From contig NZ_JACONT010000005.1 of NCBI RefSeq assembly GCF_014358075.1, forward strand, positions 62,001 through 126,000: 64,000 nt of DNA. The letters run 5' to 3'. Below the pieces are notes generated by a model. The model saw nothing but the letters and a program-made list of their open reading frames with translations. It was not told where the DNA came from and ran no database searches. Shown in pieces: positions 25,831-35,085 of this stretch. The translations under genes and the position numbers were made by a program. Within the stretch, counting starts at the first letter, position 1. Every line of letters begins with the position of its first letter. This stretch comes from Sphingomonas albertensis. GTDB taxonomy: Bacteria; Pseudomonadota; Alphaproteobacteria; Sphingomonadales; Sphingomonadaceae.

Positions 25831-25925
25831 GTTCCGCCCGTGTCGATAGGCCGCCGATCGGCGCTCGGCGGCACCGTGTTCCCGGCGGGACTACAGCGCT
25901 TGGCGGGGAGACACAATCGGCCGCC

Positions 25926-27239
25926 CTATTGGTGCAGCAGCGTCCAGCCCTGCGGCAGGTAATCCGTCGACATGTAATAATAGAACAGGCACGTGCCGTC
26001 GCGGCGATAGGTACCGCCCTTGACGATGCCTAGCGCAGTGGTGCCCTCGAACACCGGCGCACCGCTGTCGCCCGCCTTGCACGTCGGCCCCTCGACCGCG
26101 ACCCAGGTCGGCAGGCACGCGCCGCCGCACAGATCACCCGCCGGCGCGAAATCGACCATCGCCACCACCGCGCAGCTATAGCCAGTCCGCTCGCCGCGAT
26201 GGCAGACGAAGTCGCCCGCGCGGGTGCTGGTGCGGTAGCGCCATGTCGCGACGGGCCGCGCGAGCGTCTTGGCGGTGTCCGCATAGAACAGCGGCGCGTA
26301 GGCGATGCCCGGGGCGGTCGCGATGTTGACCTGTACGTCCTGATATCCCCAGCCCCATTGCCCGACGAACGCCAGCGGCCAGTCCTCGCGGCTGCCGTCC
26401 GAAGGGCGCTTGCCGACATAGGAGAGCGTGTCCGGGCAATGCGCCGCGGTGACCACGCCGTTCCGGATGCCATCGGACACGACGAAGCCCGTCGTGCAGG
26501 CATAGCGCTTGCCATCGACGGTACCGACCACGCGTCCGCCGCCCTCGATGGCTCCGCTTGAGGCAGGCGCCACGGCGGGTGCAGCGGGCGCAATCACCGC
26601 CTGCATGTCGACCGGCGGCCGATCGACGACGTCGATGCGTACCGGCACGCCGGTCATCGCCGCGATGCGCTCGCGCAATTCGCCGTTCCGGTCGAGATCC
26701 GCATCCGAGCTGGCAGTCATCACCACAAGTTCGCCGGTCCGCTGGTCCACGCCCAGCCCGGGCGGATGCGGCAGGGAGTCGCGGATCTTCGCCTGATAGG
26801 TGGTGATCGCGGCCAGCACCGCCTCCCGCGTCGCGGCCGCGCCGGTGCGGAAGACGATCGGAACGGTCATCCCGCCGGCGACAACCTGCTGGTCCGGCAC
26901 AGGATCGGTGCCGGTCAGCAGCACGACGATCCGGTAGGTCGGCAGATGCTCGATCGCGATCCCGGCCCAGCGATCCTTGAAGGTTTCGCGCAGCGCGTCG
27001 GTCGCCGGCACGCTGTCGCCCTGCGCCCGCAGCCGCCGCAACGCCTCGTCGAACGGCACGCCGAACCGCCGCGCATATTCCCCCGCGTCCTGCATCAGCG
27101 CATCGACCGGCAACTGCACATGCGCCTGCACATGCGCCGGGCCACTCGTGGGCGGGGGAGCGACCTGCGCGGCGGACGCGGTCGCCATGGCAACCGCAAG
27201 CAGCGCACTCGCCGTCCCGCGGATCAAAGACTTCAACAT
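25926..27239 (-). CDS. Secreted chymotrypsin-fold serine protease
   Basis: A 437-residue exported protease. The start at 27239 (MLKSLIRGTASALLAV) begins a clean signal peptide; the longer upstream frame is not supported. Residues ~40-220 look like an N-terminal pro-region with alpha-lytic-like pattern, then the peptidase S1 domain with catalytic His267 (VVTAAHC), candidate Asp301 (YQDVQV) and Ser392 (GDSGAPV). Several cysteine pairs (CTTGF, CHRGE, CGGAC) suggest disulphides. It is tandem with, and 95 bases upstream of, the sigma factor gene on the same strand; functional linkage is not shown. Confidence 0.88.
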   Translation of the reverse strand: MLKSLIRGTASALLAVAMATASAAQVAPPPTSGPAHVQAHVQLPVDALMQDAGEYARRFGVPFDEALRRLRAQGDSVPATDALRETFKDRWAGIAIEHLPTYRIVVLLTGTDPVPDQQVVAGGMTVPIVFRTGAAATREAVLAAITTYQAKIRDSLPHPPGLGVDQRTGELVVMTASSDADLDRNGELRERIAAMTGVPVRIDVVDRPPVDMQAVIAPAAPAVAPASSGAIEGGGRVVGTVDGKRYACTTGFVVSDGIRNGVVTAAHCPDTLSYVGKRPSDGSREDWPLAFVGQWGWGYQDVQVNIATAPGIAYAPLFYADTAKTLARPVATWRYRTSTRAGDFVCHRGERTGYSCAVVAMVDFAPAGDLCGGACLPTWVAVEGPTCKAGDSGAPVFEGTTALGIVKGGTYRRDGTCLFYYYMSTDYLPQGWTLLHQ

Positions 27240-27399
27240 GCAAGGCGATCCTGGAGGCGTTGGGCGATCATGACCTGATACCGCCATGATCTGAACCGGT
27301 GCTTTCACGCAAGCGAAGCCGGGGTGTGCAAGCGAAGCTGAGCGGGCAAGCAATCGAGGTGATTGCGCGCAATCTCGCAAGCGTCCTATCAAGCACGCC

Positions 27400-29430
27400 A
27401 TGAAGATCCTGCTCTCCGCCAGCCTCGCCGTGCTCGCCTTTGCGAGTGCCCCCGCCGCCGCCCGGCAACTCACCATCGACGACGTCACGATGCTCAGCCG
27501 CGTCGGTGCGCCGACCACGTCGCAGGACGGACGCTGGCTCGTCTGGGCGCAGCGCGAAACCGATCTCGCGGCGGACAAGGGCCGTTTCGATCTCTGGCGG
27601 CTCGACCTCGGCACGCCGGGCGCGACGCCGGTGAAGCTGCTCGCCGATCCGCAGGTCAACGAGAACGACCCGCAGATCGTCGGCAGCACGGTCTATTTCA
27701 CGTCCGACAAGGGCGGCGAGGATGCGGTCTGGTCGGTGCCCGTCACAGGCGGCACGCCGCGCAAGCTGACCGCTTTCAAGGGCGGGTTCAGCGGCTTCAA
27801 GGTTGCGCCGACCGGCGACAAGCTGCTCGTCTGGGCGGATCGCAAGCCGGGTGCACCGAGCCTCGAGCCCGCGATGGTCAAGAAGGACCCGAACGCGGGG
27901 GCCGGGCGGATCTACGACCAGCTGTTCGTGCGGCATTGGGATACATGGGCGGACGGCACGCGCTCGCAGCTGTTCGTGCTGCCGCTGACCGCCGCGGGTG
28001 CGACCGGGAACGGCGTTCCGCTGGTCGGTGCGCTGGTCGGCGATGCGCCGTCCAAGCCGTTCGGCGGCGGCGAGGAAGTCTCGTGGAGCCCCGACGGCCG
28101 CACCGTCTATTTCGCCCTGCGCGAGGCCGGGCGGATCGAGGCGCTGTCGACCAATCTCGACATCTTCTCGGTGCCCGCGGACGGCTCTGCGGCCCCGGTC
28201 AACCTGACCGCGGCGAACACGGCGACCGACAACCTGCCGACGGTATCGCCCGATGGCCGCACGCTCGCCTATTTCGCGATGCGCCGGCCGGGGTTCGAGG
28301 CGGATCGCCAGGTGCTGACGCTGCGCGATATCGCCAGCGGCAAGACGGTGTCGCTGACCGAGCGCTGGGACCGGTCGGTCGGCTCGATCGCGTGGGCGCC
28401 GAACTCGAAGTCGCTCTACGTGACGGCGGACGACACGCAGGAGACGCCGCTGTTTCGCGTCGATGCGACCACCGGTGCCGTCACGCGGCTGACGCAGGAG
28501 GGCCATGTCGGCGCCGTCGCGATCACGCCGCGTGGGCCGGTGGTGGCGATGGACAGCCTCACCGCACCGGCCGATTTCTTTCGTCTTGGCACCGGCGCAC
28601 CGCAGCGCCTGACTCAGGTCAACGCTGCGAAGCTCGCCGGGATCGACATGCCGACCGTCACGCGGTTCAACTTCAAGGGCGCGAACGCCGACACCGTCTG
28701 GGGCTATGCGGTGAAGCCGTACGGCTCGGCGGGGAAAGTCCCGATCGCCTACATGGTGCACGGCGGACCGCAGGGATCGAGCAACAACAGCTGGTCCTAT
28801 CGCTGGAACCCGGCGGTGTTCGCAGGCGCCGGCTACGGACTGGTCGCGGTCGATTTCCATGGGTCGACCGGCTACGGGCAGGGCTTCACCGATGCGATCA
28901 GCAACAATTGGGGCGGCTGGCCGCTCGAGGATCTGCAAAAGGGGCTGAAGGCCGCGACCGACAAGTTCGCGTGGCTCGATGCCGACAATGCCTGCGCGCT
29001 CGGCGCGTCATACGGCGGCTATATGATGAACTGGATCGAGGGGCAGTGGCCCGATCGCTTCAAGTGCATCGTCCAGCATGACGGCGTGTTCGACGCGCGC
29101 GCGATGGCGTACGAGACCGAGGAGCTCTGGTTCGACGAATGGGAGCATGGCGGCAAGGCCTATTACGAGGACCCGCAGGCGTTCGAGAAATGGAACCCGG
29201 TCAACTACGTCGCCAAGTGGAAGACGCCGATGCTGGTGATCACCGGCGAGAAGGACTTCCGGATTCCGTACACGCAGGGGCTGGCGACGTTCACCGCGTT
29301 GCAGCGCCGCGGGATTCCGTCGCGGTTACTGGTCAACCCGAACGAGAACCACTGGGTGCTGAAGCCGAAGAACTCGCGGCAATGGTATGGTGAAGTGCTG
29401 GGCTGGATGGGGAAGTGGACTGCGAAGTAG
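27400..29430 (+). CDS. S9-family peptidase (dipeptidyl/acylaminoacyl peptidase type)
   Basis: A 676-residue serine peptidase of the prolyl oligopeptidase family. A signal peptide (MKILLSASLAVLAFASAPAAA) precedes a beta-propeller made of TolB-like WSPDGRTVYF / VSPDGRTLAYF repeats, then an alpha/beta-hydrolase domain. The catalytic triad is Ser537 (GASYGGYMM), Asp619 (GEKDFRIP) and His651 (NENHWVL). It likely degrades small peptides in the periplasm. Divergent from the serine protease gene, with 160 bases between them that hold no clear element. Confidence 0.94.
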   Translation: MKILLSASLAVLAFASAPAAARQLTIDDVTMLSRVGAPTTSQDGRWLVWAQRETDLAADKGRFDLWRLDLGTPGATPVKLLADPQVNENDPQIVGSTVYFTSDKGGEDAVWSVPVTGGTPRKLTAFKGGFSGFKVAPTGDKLLVWADRKPGAPSLEPAMVKKDPNAGAGRIYDQLFVRHWDTWADGTRSQLFVLPLTAAGATGNGVPLVGALVGDAPSKPFGGGEEVSWSPDGRTVYFALREAGRIEALSTNLDIFSVPADGSAAPVNLTAANTATDNLPTVSPDGRTLAYFAMRRPGFEADRQVLTLRDIASGKTVSLTERWDRSVGSIAWAPNSKSLYVTADDTQETPLFRVDATTGAVTRLTQEGHVGAVAITPRGPVVAMDSLTAPADFFRLGTGAPQRLTQVNAAKLAGIDMPTVTRFNFKGANADTVWGYAVKPYGSAGKVPIAYMVHGGPQGSSNNSWSYRWNPAVFAGAGYGLVAVDFHGSTGYGQGFTDAISNNWGGWPLEDLQKGLKAATDKFAWLDADNACALGASYGGYMMNWIEGQWPDRFKCIVQHDGVFDARAMAYETEELWFDEWEHGGKAYYEDPQAFEKWNPVNYVAKWKTPMLVITGEKDFRIPYTQGLATFTALQRRGIPSRLLVNPNENHWVLKPKNSRQWYGEVLGWMGKWTAK

Positions 29431-29474
29431 CGGCCGCTTTCTCCCACAAAATACCTCCCTCTATCCCACAGAAT

Positions 29475-29579
29475 ACCTCCCCGGCGAAGGCCGGGGCCCA
29501 GGTGGGAAGGTCGCAGTAACGGAGCGCACCCTTAGTTAGCCACGTTATCCAACTGGACCCCGGCCTTCGCCGGGGAGGT
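29475..29579. repeat. REPIN-like repeat (CCCCGGCGAAGGCCGGGG family)
   Basis: Head-to-head copies of ACCTCCCCGGCGAAGGCCGG and its complement with a ~45-base loop between convergent genes. Each arm is itself a small hairpin (CCCCGGC-GAAG-GCCGGGG), the REP hallmark. A sister copy is at 42722. Confidence 0.88.
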
Positions 29580-29640
29580 GCCTTAGTGGGGAGGTTCGGC
29601 TGCCCCGGCAGCCCATGTCCCCGGCTTCTTATGCTCAATT

Positions 29641-29693
29641 GTTCTCCCGCGAAGGCGGGGACCCAGACTGGGCTCCCGCCTTCGCGGGAGAAC
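29641..29693. repeat. Compact palindrome, likely bidirectional terminator
   Basis: Perfect 19-bp arms GTTCTCCCGCGAAGGCGGG and complement around a 15-base loop (GACCCAGACTGGGCT-like). It lies 29 bases past the stop of the DUF808 gene and is related to the REP family by the CGAAGG core. Confidence 0.75.
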
Positions 29694-29721
29694 AAGGAGG
29701 CGTGAATGACGCTCCCCCGGA

Positions 29722-30657
29722 TCAGTGCGCCTTCTTGCCCTTCACCGCATGCAACCCCAGCGCGATCGCGCCGCCCAAGATCAACCCGACGATCCCCGAG
29801 AAGAACGCGTTCACCGCCCAGTTCACGATCCCCTTCGCGACCGGCACCGCCGCCGCGGCGCTCTCGGCCGTGTGATGAATCCAGTGCGGCACAGCGGTGA
29901 ACCCGAAATCCTCGACGCCGTGGACGATGATCTGGCCGCCGACCCACACCATCGCCGCGGTCCCGATCACCGACAGCGCCGACATCACCAGCGGCATGCC
30001 CTTCACCAGACCGCGCCCGAGCGCCTGCACCGCCGCGCCGTTGCGCTGCGCCAGATGCAGGCCGATGTCGTCCATCTTCACGATCAGCGCGACCACGCCG
30101 TATACCGCGATCGTGATGACGATGCCGACCAGCGCGAGCACGATCGCCTGCTCCCAGATCGGCTTGGTCGCGACGTCGGACAGCGCGATCACCATGATCT
30201 CGGCGGACAGGATGAAGTCGGTGCGGATCGCGCCCGAGACCTTCTGCGCCTCCAGCGCCTTCGGGTCGGTCGGCGCGTCGACCACCTCCTCGGCATGGCC
30301 GCCGCCGAACGCCTCGAGGATCTTCTCCGCGCCCTCGAAGCACAGATACGTGCCGCCGAGCATCAGCAACGGCGTCAGCAACCACGGCGCGAACGCACTC
30401 AACGCCAGCGCCGCCGGCAGGATGAAGAGCAGCTTGTTGCGGAACGAGCCGAGCGCGATCTTGCCGATCATCGGCAGCTCGCGCTTCGGCTCGAAGCCGA
30501 CCATGTAGCGCGGCGTCACCGCGGCATCGTCGACCACCACGCCGATCGCCTTGCTGCCCGCCTTGCTGGTCGCCGCGCCGATATCGTCGAGGCTGGCGGC
30601 GGCGAGCTTGGTGATACCGGCGATGTCGTCGAGCAGTGCGACCAGTCCTGTGGGCAT
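29722..30657 (-). CDS. DUF808 membrane protein (YedI-like)
   Basis: A 311-residue inner-membrane protein starting MPTGLVALLDDIAGITKLAA, a strong match in memory to the DUF808 family (PF05661). About four or five transmembrane segments follow (LLFILPAALALSAFAPWL; IMVIALSDVATKPIWEQAI), and the acidic LLDDIA..SLDDIGAATSKAGSKA opening is typical. Function unknown in all members. Monocistronic, divergent from the deaminase gene. Confidence 0.9.
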   Translation of the reverse strand: MPTGLVALLDDIAGITKLAAASLDDIGAATSKAGSKAIGVVVDDAAVTPRYMVGFEPKRELPMIGKIALGSFRNKLLFILPAALALSAFAPWLLTPLLMLGGTYLCFEGAEKILEAFGGGHAEEVVDAPTDPKALEAQKVSGAIRTDFILSAEIMVIALSDVATKPIWEQAIVLALVGIVITIAVYGVVALIVKMDDIGLHLAQRNGAAVQALGRGLVKGMPLVMSALSVIGTAAMVWVGGQIIVHGVEDFGFTAVPHWIHHTAESAAAAVPVAKGIVNWAVNAFFSGIVGLILGGAIALGLHAVKGKKAH

Positions 30658-30806
30658 CGAGTCTGTCCTTCGCTAGGCGCGGGTTGATGAGTGGCGTTCA
30701 CGCGCTCGGTAACGTGACAGGATTGTCATGCAACGGCTTTCGCACTTGCGGTAGTGCATGGCGCGCGGAATGGTTGCGGCCACGACGACCAAAGACAGGA
30801 CGGATC

Positions 30807-31832
30807 ATGACCCCACCTTCCATTTACGGCGACTTCATCACGAACCTGCCAAAGGCCGAACTGCACCTCCATATCGAGGGCAGCCTGGAGCCCGAACTCA
30901 TGTTCGCGCTGGCCGAGCGTAACAAGGTCGCGATCCCGTTCAAGAGCGTCGAGGACGTCCGCGCGGCCTACAGCTTCACCAACCTCCAGACCTTCCTCGA
31001 CATCTATTATGCGGGCGCCGCGGTGCTCCAGACCGAGGAGGATTTCCGCGATCTGGCAGTCGCCTATTTCGACCGGGTCGCGGCAGACGGCGTGGTGCAT
31101 GCCGAAATCTTCTTCGACCCGCAGACGCACACGCACCGTGGCATACCCTTCGATGTCGTCGCACGCGGACTGTTCGCAGGCATCGACGAAGCGCAGGCCA
31201 AGCACGGCATGTCGGTCGGGCTGATCATGAGCTTCCTCCGCCATCTCGACGAGGAGGACGCGTTCAAGACCTTCGCGCAGGCGGAGCCGTGGCTCGACCA
31301 GTTCATCGGCGTCGGGCTCGATTCGTCCGAAGTCGGCCATCCGCCGTCGAAGTTCGCGCGCGTGTTCGCGGCGTCGGCGGATGCCGGGCTGATGCTGTGC
31401 GCGCATGCCGGCGAGGAGGGCCCGCCTGCGTATATCCACGAGGCGCTCGATATCCTCCAGGTGGACCGGATCGACCACGGCAACCGCGCGCTGGAGGATC
31501 CGGCGCTGGTCGCCCGCCTCGCCCGCGATGCAATGACACTGACCGTGTGCCCGCTGTCGAACGTCGCATTGCGCAACGTCGACCGGCTCGAGAACCATCC
31601 GATCGACCGGATGCTCGATCTCGGCCTGCGCGCGACGATCCATTCGGACGATCCGGCCTATTTCGGCGGCTATATCGGCGAGAATTTCCGCCAGACGGCG
31701 CGCGCGAAAAATCTGTCGCGCGAGCAGGTGGTGACGCTCGCCCGCAACAGCTTCCTCGGCAGCTTCCTCGACGACGAGGCGCTCAGCGGCCATCTCGCGA
31801 CGCTGGATGCATACGTTAAAGCGCACCCGTGA
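30807..31832 (+). CDS. Adenine deaminase (adenosine deaminase superfamily)
   Basis: A 341-residue amidohydrolase. Metal ligands His20 and His22 lie in ELHLHIEGSLEPE; further motifs are HAGEEGPP, ERID-like VDRIDHG, and SDDPAYFGGY with the metal-binding Asp pair. The EGSLEPELMFALAERN opening and the overall pattern match the Aah1-type adenine deaminases (as in Pseudomonas PA0148) better than true adenosine deaminases, so it likely converts adenine to hypoxanthine in purine salvage. The start at 30807 matches the family N-terminus; the frame upstream is unrelated. Its TGA overlaps the GTG start of the transporter gene. Confidence 0.9.
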   Translation: MTPPSIYGDFITNLPKAELHLHIEGSLEPELMFALAERNKVAIPFKSVEDVRAAYSFTNLQTFLDIYYAGAAVLQTEEDFRDLAVAYFDRVAADGVVHAEIFFDPQTHTHRGIPFDVVARGLFAGIDEAQAKHGMSVGLIMSFLRHLDEEDAFKTFAQAEPWLDQFIGVGLDSSEVGHPPSKFARVFAASADAGLMLCAHAGEEGPPAYIHEALDILQVDRIDHGNRALEDPALVARLARDAMTLTVCPLSNVALRNVDRLENHPIDRMLDLGLRATIHSDDPAYFGGYIGENFRQTARAKNLSREQVVTLARNSFLGSFLDDEALSGHLATLDAYVKAHP

Positions 31833-32809
31833 CCCAACGTTTCCTGGCGGTCTTCGAGCCGTTCATCCTGCTGCTGCTCGGTACGGTCGTGTTGGCGAGC
31901 CTTTTGCCGGCTCGCGGCGAGATGGCGACGATCGTTGGCTATGCGGCGGATATCGGGATCGTCCTGCTGTTCTTTCTGCACGGCGCCAAGCTGTCGCGCG
32001 ACGCCATCTGGGCAGGCCTGCGCAACTGGAAGCTGCACCTCGCGGTGCTGGCGGTGACGTTCGTCGCGTTCCCGCTGTTCGGTCTCGGGCTCAGTGCGCT
32101 GCCGTTCGTCAACGGACCGCTGGCCGCCGGGCTGCTGTTCCTGACCTTGCTCCCCTCTACGGTTCAGTCGTCGATTGCCTTCACCGCGATCGCCCGCGGC
32201 AATGTCGCCGCGGCGGTGTGCAGCGCGTCGTTCTCCAATCTTCTCGGAATTCTCATCACGCCGGCGCTGGTCGCGGTGCTAATGAAGGCATCGGGCAGCG
32301 GCGGGATCTCGATCGACAGCGTCGAGGCGATCGTGCTGCAATTGCTCGTGCCGTTCGTCGCTGGCCATCTGCTGCGTCCTTGGATCGGCGCGTGGGTGAC
32401 GCGGCGGAAAGCGATGCTGACGGTGGTCGATCGTGGCTCGATCCTGCTGGTGGTCTACAGCGCGTTCGGCGCCGCGGTGGTCGAGGGGTTGTGGACCAAA
32501 TTGTCGATCGGCGACCTGATGCTGATCGGGCTGCTCTGCGCCGCGCTGCTCGCGTTCGTTCTCGCGCTTACCTTCGCCGTCGCGCGGCTAATGAAACTCC
32601 CGCGAGAGGATGCGATCGTGCTGCAATTCTGTGGTTCGAAGAAGAGCCTCGCCTCGGGCGTGCCGATGGCCGGCGTGCTGTTCCCGCCCGCGCAGGTCGG
32701 CGTGATCCTGCTGCCGCTCATGCTGTTCCACCAGTTGCAACTGATCGCCTGCGCGGTGATCGCGCGCCGCTATGCCGAGAGCGCGCCACGCGATACTGCC
32801 CTGGGTTAA
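31829..32809 (+). CDS. SBF-like (bile acid:sodium symporter family) transporter
   Basis: A 326-residue polytopic membrane protein with about ten hydrophobic segments (LLLGTVVLASLLPA; IGIVLLFFLHGAKLS; PLAAGLLFLTLLPSTVQSS) of the SBF-like class (PF13593). The LLPSTVQSS and FCGSKKSLASG stretches are the usual crossover helices binding sodium and substrate. It starts with GTG overlapping the deaminase stop (GTGA), so the two are translationally coupled. Substrate unknown; the coupling makes a purine-related or other organic anion possible, but family members mostly carry anions. Confidence 0.9.
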   Translation: MTQRFLAVFEPFILLLLGTVVLASLLPARGEMATIVGYAADIGIVLLFFLHGAKLSRDAIWAGLRNWKLHLAVLAVTFVAFPLFGLGLSALPFVNGPLAAGLLFLTLLPSTVQSSIAFTAIARGNVAAAVCSASFSNLLGILITPALVAVLMKASGSGGISIDSVEAIVLQLLVPFVAGHLLRPWIGAWVTRRKAMLTVVDRGSILLVVYSAFGAAVVEGLWTKLSIGDLMLIGLLCAALLAFVLALTFAVARLMKLPREDAIVLQFCGSKKSLASGVPMAGVLFPPAQVGVILLPLMLFHQLQLIACAVIARRYAESAPRDTALG

Positions 32810-32889
32810 CACTCTAAACCCTTGCCGGTATTTGCTTTGTTCCACCGGTAGCGGCATGGTCGGAGTGCTATCACGAGAGTTTCCAGTTC

Positions 32890-35046
32890 ATGAGCGTGCC
32901 GAGCGATACTGCCATCCCCGCCGCGGACGTGGGGCTGGACCTGACCGCGTGCGACCGCGAGCCGATCCACATACCGGGCGCGATCCAGCCGCACGGCCTG
33001 TTGCTGGTCGCCGACGCCGCGACCCTCGCGATCGTCGCAGGGGCCGGCGATATCGAGGCGCGGCTGGCCGACGACTGGCTGGGACGAGACCTGTCGGCGC
33101 TGTTGGCGCAGGATATCGCGGCGTTGTTCGCGACCAGCGAGACGGTCGCCGGAGTCGCGCTGGCCGGCGCGCCGGTAACCGGGGTTTCCGAACACTTCGA
33201 CGTCACGCTCCACCGCAGTGCGGATCACGTGCTGGTCGAGCTCGAACCGATCGCGGGCGTGCCGGTCACCGCCGCGGCGATGCTCGGCCGGCTCAACGCG
33301 ATGGCGATGACGTTCGAACGCGCCGGCAATCTGCAGGCGCTGTGCGAGCGCGCGGCGATCGCGTTCCGGCAACTGACCGGTTTCGACCGCGTCATGGTCT
33401 ACCGCTTCCTTGACGACGAGGCCGGACGCGTGATGGCGGAGGACAAGGTGTCGGGACTCGGCACCTTCCTCAACCATCATTTTCCCGCCTCGGACATCCC
33501 CCGGCAAGCGCGCGCTCTGTATGTGCGCAACCGGACGCGGACGATTCCGGCGATCGACTATGCGCCTGCGATGTTGCGACCGGCCGGGTTCGAGACTCTC
33601 GATCTTAGCGATGTCGCGCTGCGCAGCGTCTCGCCGATCCACCTGCGCTATCTCGCCAATATGGGGGTCGCGGCGTCGGCATCGATCTCGATCGTCAAGG
33701 ACGGCCTGTTGTGGGGCATGATCGCCTGCCATCACGGATCGCCGCGCGTGCTGACCCCCGATATCCGCGCGGCCTCGTCGACTCTGGCGAGTGGCCTCGC
33801 CCGCCAGATCCGCGCGAAGGAGGAGGCCGAGACCTACCGCGAACGGCTCCGGCTGCGGGCGGCGGAAGACGCGGTCATCCCGAAGCTCGCGACCGACCCC
33901 GCCCCGCGCAGCATCGTCACCGCACTGCGCGACGACCTCAGGCGGATGCTGGACGGCGACGGCTTCGCGTTCGTCGACGGCGCGGTGGTGGCGATGCACG
34001 GCCTGTGCCCCGCCGAGGAGGACGTGCTCGACCTGGCGGAATGGGCGGTCACGCAGAACGGGATTGAGCCGTTCGCGACGCACGAACTGCCCTCGCTCTA
34101 TCCCCGCGCCGAAACCTACAGGGCGGCCGCCAGCGGCGTGCTCGCGCTCCCGCTCATCGATGAAGGCGCGATGCTGTTGTGGTTCCGCGCCGAGCAGATC
34201 GAGGAAGTCGAATGGGCGGGCAATCCGCACAAGGCGGTTTCGGTCGACCCCAACGCCGTCCTCACGCCGCGTACGTCGTTCGAGTCCTGGACGCAGGCGG
34301 TCAGCGGTCGATCGCGGCGCTGGACCCGCGAGGAGATCGAGGCGGCGCACCGTCTGCGCCGGGCGTTCCACGACGCGCACGTCAACCAGCGGCTTCGTCT
34401 TCTCAACGGCGACCTGCAACGCACGCTCGCCGACAAGGACATCCTGATCGCGCAGAAGGACGTCCTGATGAAGGAGGTCAATCACCGCGTCCAGAACAGC
34501 CTCCAGCTGGTCGCCGCGTTCCTGTCTCTCCAGGCGAAATCGTCGGACGACGCAAAGGTGAAGGAGCATCTCGCCGAGGCGCAGGCCCGGCTCGCGGCGG
34601 TCGCGCTGGTTCACCGTCGCCTGTACCGCGACGATCAGGTCGAGTCGGTCGACCTGTCGCGCTATCTCGAGGAGCTGACCGACGACATGAAGACCTCGCT
34701 CGGCGAGGATTGGGCAGCGCGGATGAGCCTGGATCTCGCGCCGATCCTGGTCGCGACCGATCGCGCGGTGAACATCGGGCTGGTGCTGACCGAACTGGTG
34801 ATCAACGCGAGCAAATATGCCTATGAGGGTCGCGCCGGACCGATCGAGATCGTGCTGGAACAGCACCGCAACCGGCTGCGCCTGATCGTCGCGGACCAGG
34901 GCGTCGGCAAATCGGGCACGCGCGAGGGCTTTGGCAGCCGGATGATGAAGGCGGTCGTCGCCGGACTGTCGGGCACGATCGAACAGGACGACAACATGCC
35001 CGGCCTGCGCGTCATCCTGACCGCGCCGATTGAGGATATGCGCTGA
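32890..35046 (+). CDS. Bacteriophytochrome sensor histidine kinase (HisKA_2/HWE type)
   Basis: A 718-residue red-light photoreceptor kinase. The biliverdin-attaching cysteine is Cys21 in LTACDREPIHIPG, the first of the PAS-GAF-PHY module; the GAF domain has HHFPASDIPRQARALY. The PHY domain extends to about residue 500. The phosphoacceptor His532 is in MKEVNHRVQNSLQLV, a HisKA_2 dimerisation helix, followed by the ATPase part (ELVINASKYAYEG; DQGVGKSGTREGFGSRMMKA). No response regulator or heme oxygenase gene is next to it. Monocistronic: 80 bases separate it from the transporter gene. Sphingomonad HWE kinases often feed the PhyR general stress response. Confidence 0.93.
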   Translation: MSVPSDTAIPAADVGLDLTACDREPIHIPGAIQPHGLLLVADAATLAIVAGAGDIEARLADDWLGRDLSALLAQDIAALFATSETVAGVALAGAPVTGVSEHFDVTLHRSADHVLVELEPIAGVPVTAAAMLGRLNAMAMTFERAGNLQALCERAAIAFRQLTGFDRVMVYRFLDDEAGRVMAEDKVSGLGTFLNHHFPASDIPRQARALYVRNRTRTIPAIDYAPAMLRPAGFETLDLSDVALRSVSPIHLRYLANMGVAASASISIVKDGLLWGMIACHHGSPRVLTPDIRAASSTLASGLARQIRAKEEAETYRERLRLRAAEDAVIPKLATDPAPRSIVTALRDDLRRMLDGDGFAFVDGAVVAMHGLCPAEEDVLDLAEWAVTQNGIEPFATHELPSLYPRAETYRAAASGVLALPLIDEGAMLLWFRAEQIEEVEWAGNPHKAVSVDPNAVLTPRTSFESWTQAVSGRSRRWTREEIEAAHRLRRAFHDAHVNQRLRLLNGDLQRTLADKDILIAQKDVLMKEVNHRVQNSLQLVAAFLSLQAKSSDDAKVKEHLAEAQARLAAVALVHRRLYRDDQVESVDLSRYLEELTDDMKTSLGEDWAARMSLDLAPILVATDRAVNIGLVLTELVINASKYAYEGRAGPIEIVLEQHRNRLRLIVADQGVGKSGTREGFGSRMMKAVVAGLSGTIEQDDNMPGLRVILTAPIEDMR

Positions 35047-35085
35047 CGTCCCGTCCGTTGCGAACGAAACGCCAGCGCAACCGCC

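Noticed and set aside
29431..29721. Missed gene between the S9 peptidase and DUF808
   Set aside because: Filled by two palindromes; no frame has a ribosome-binding site or protein-like composition.
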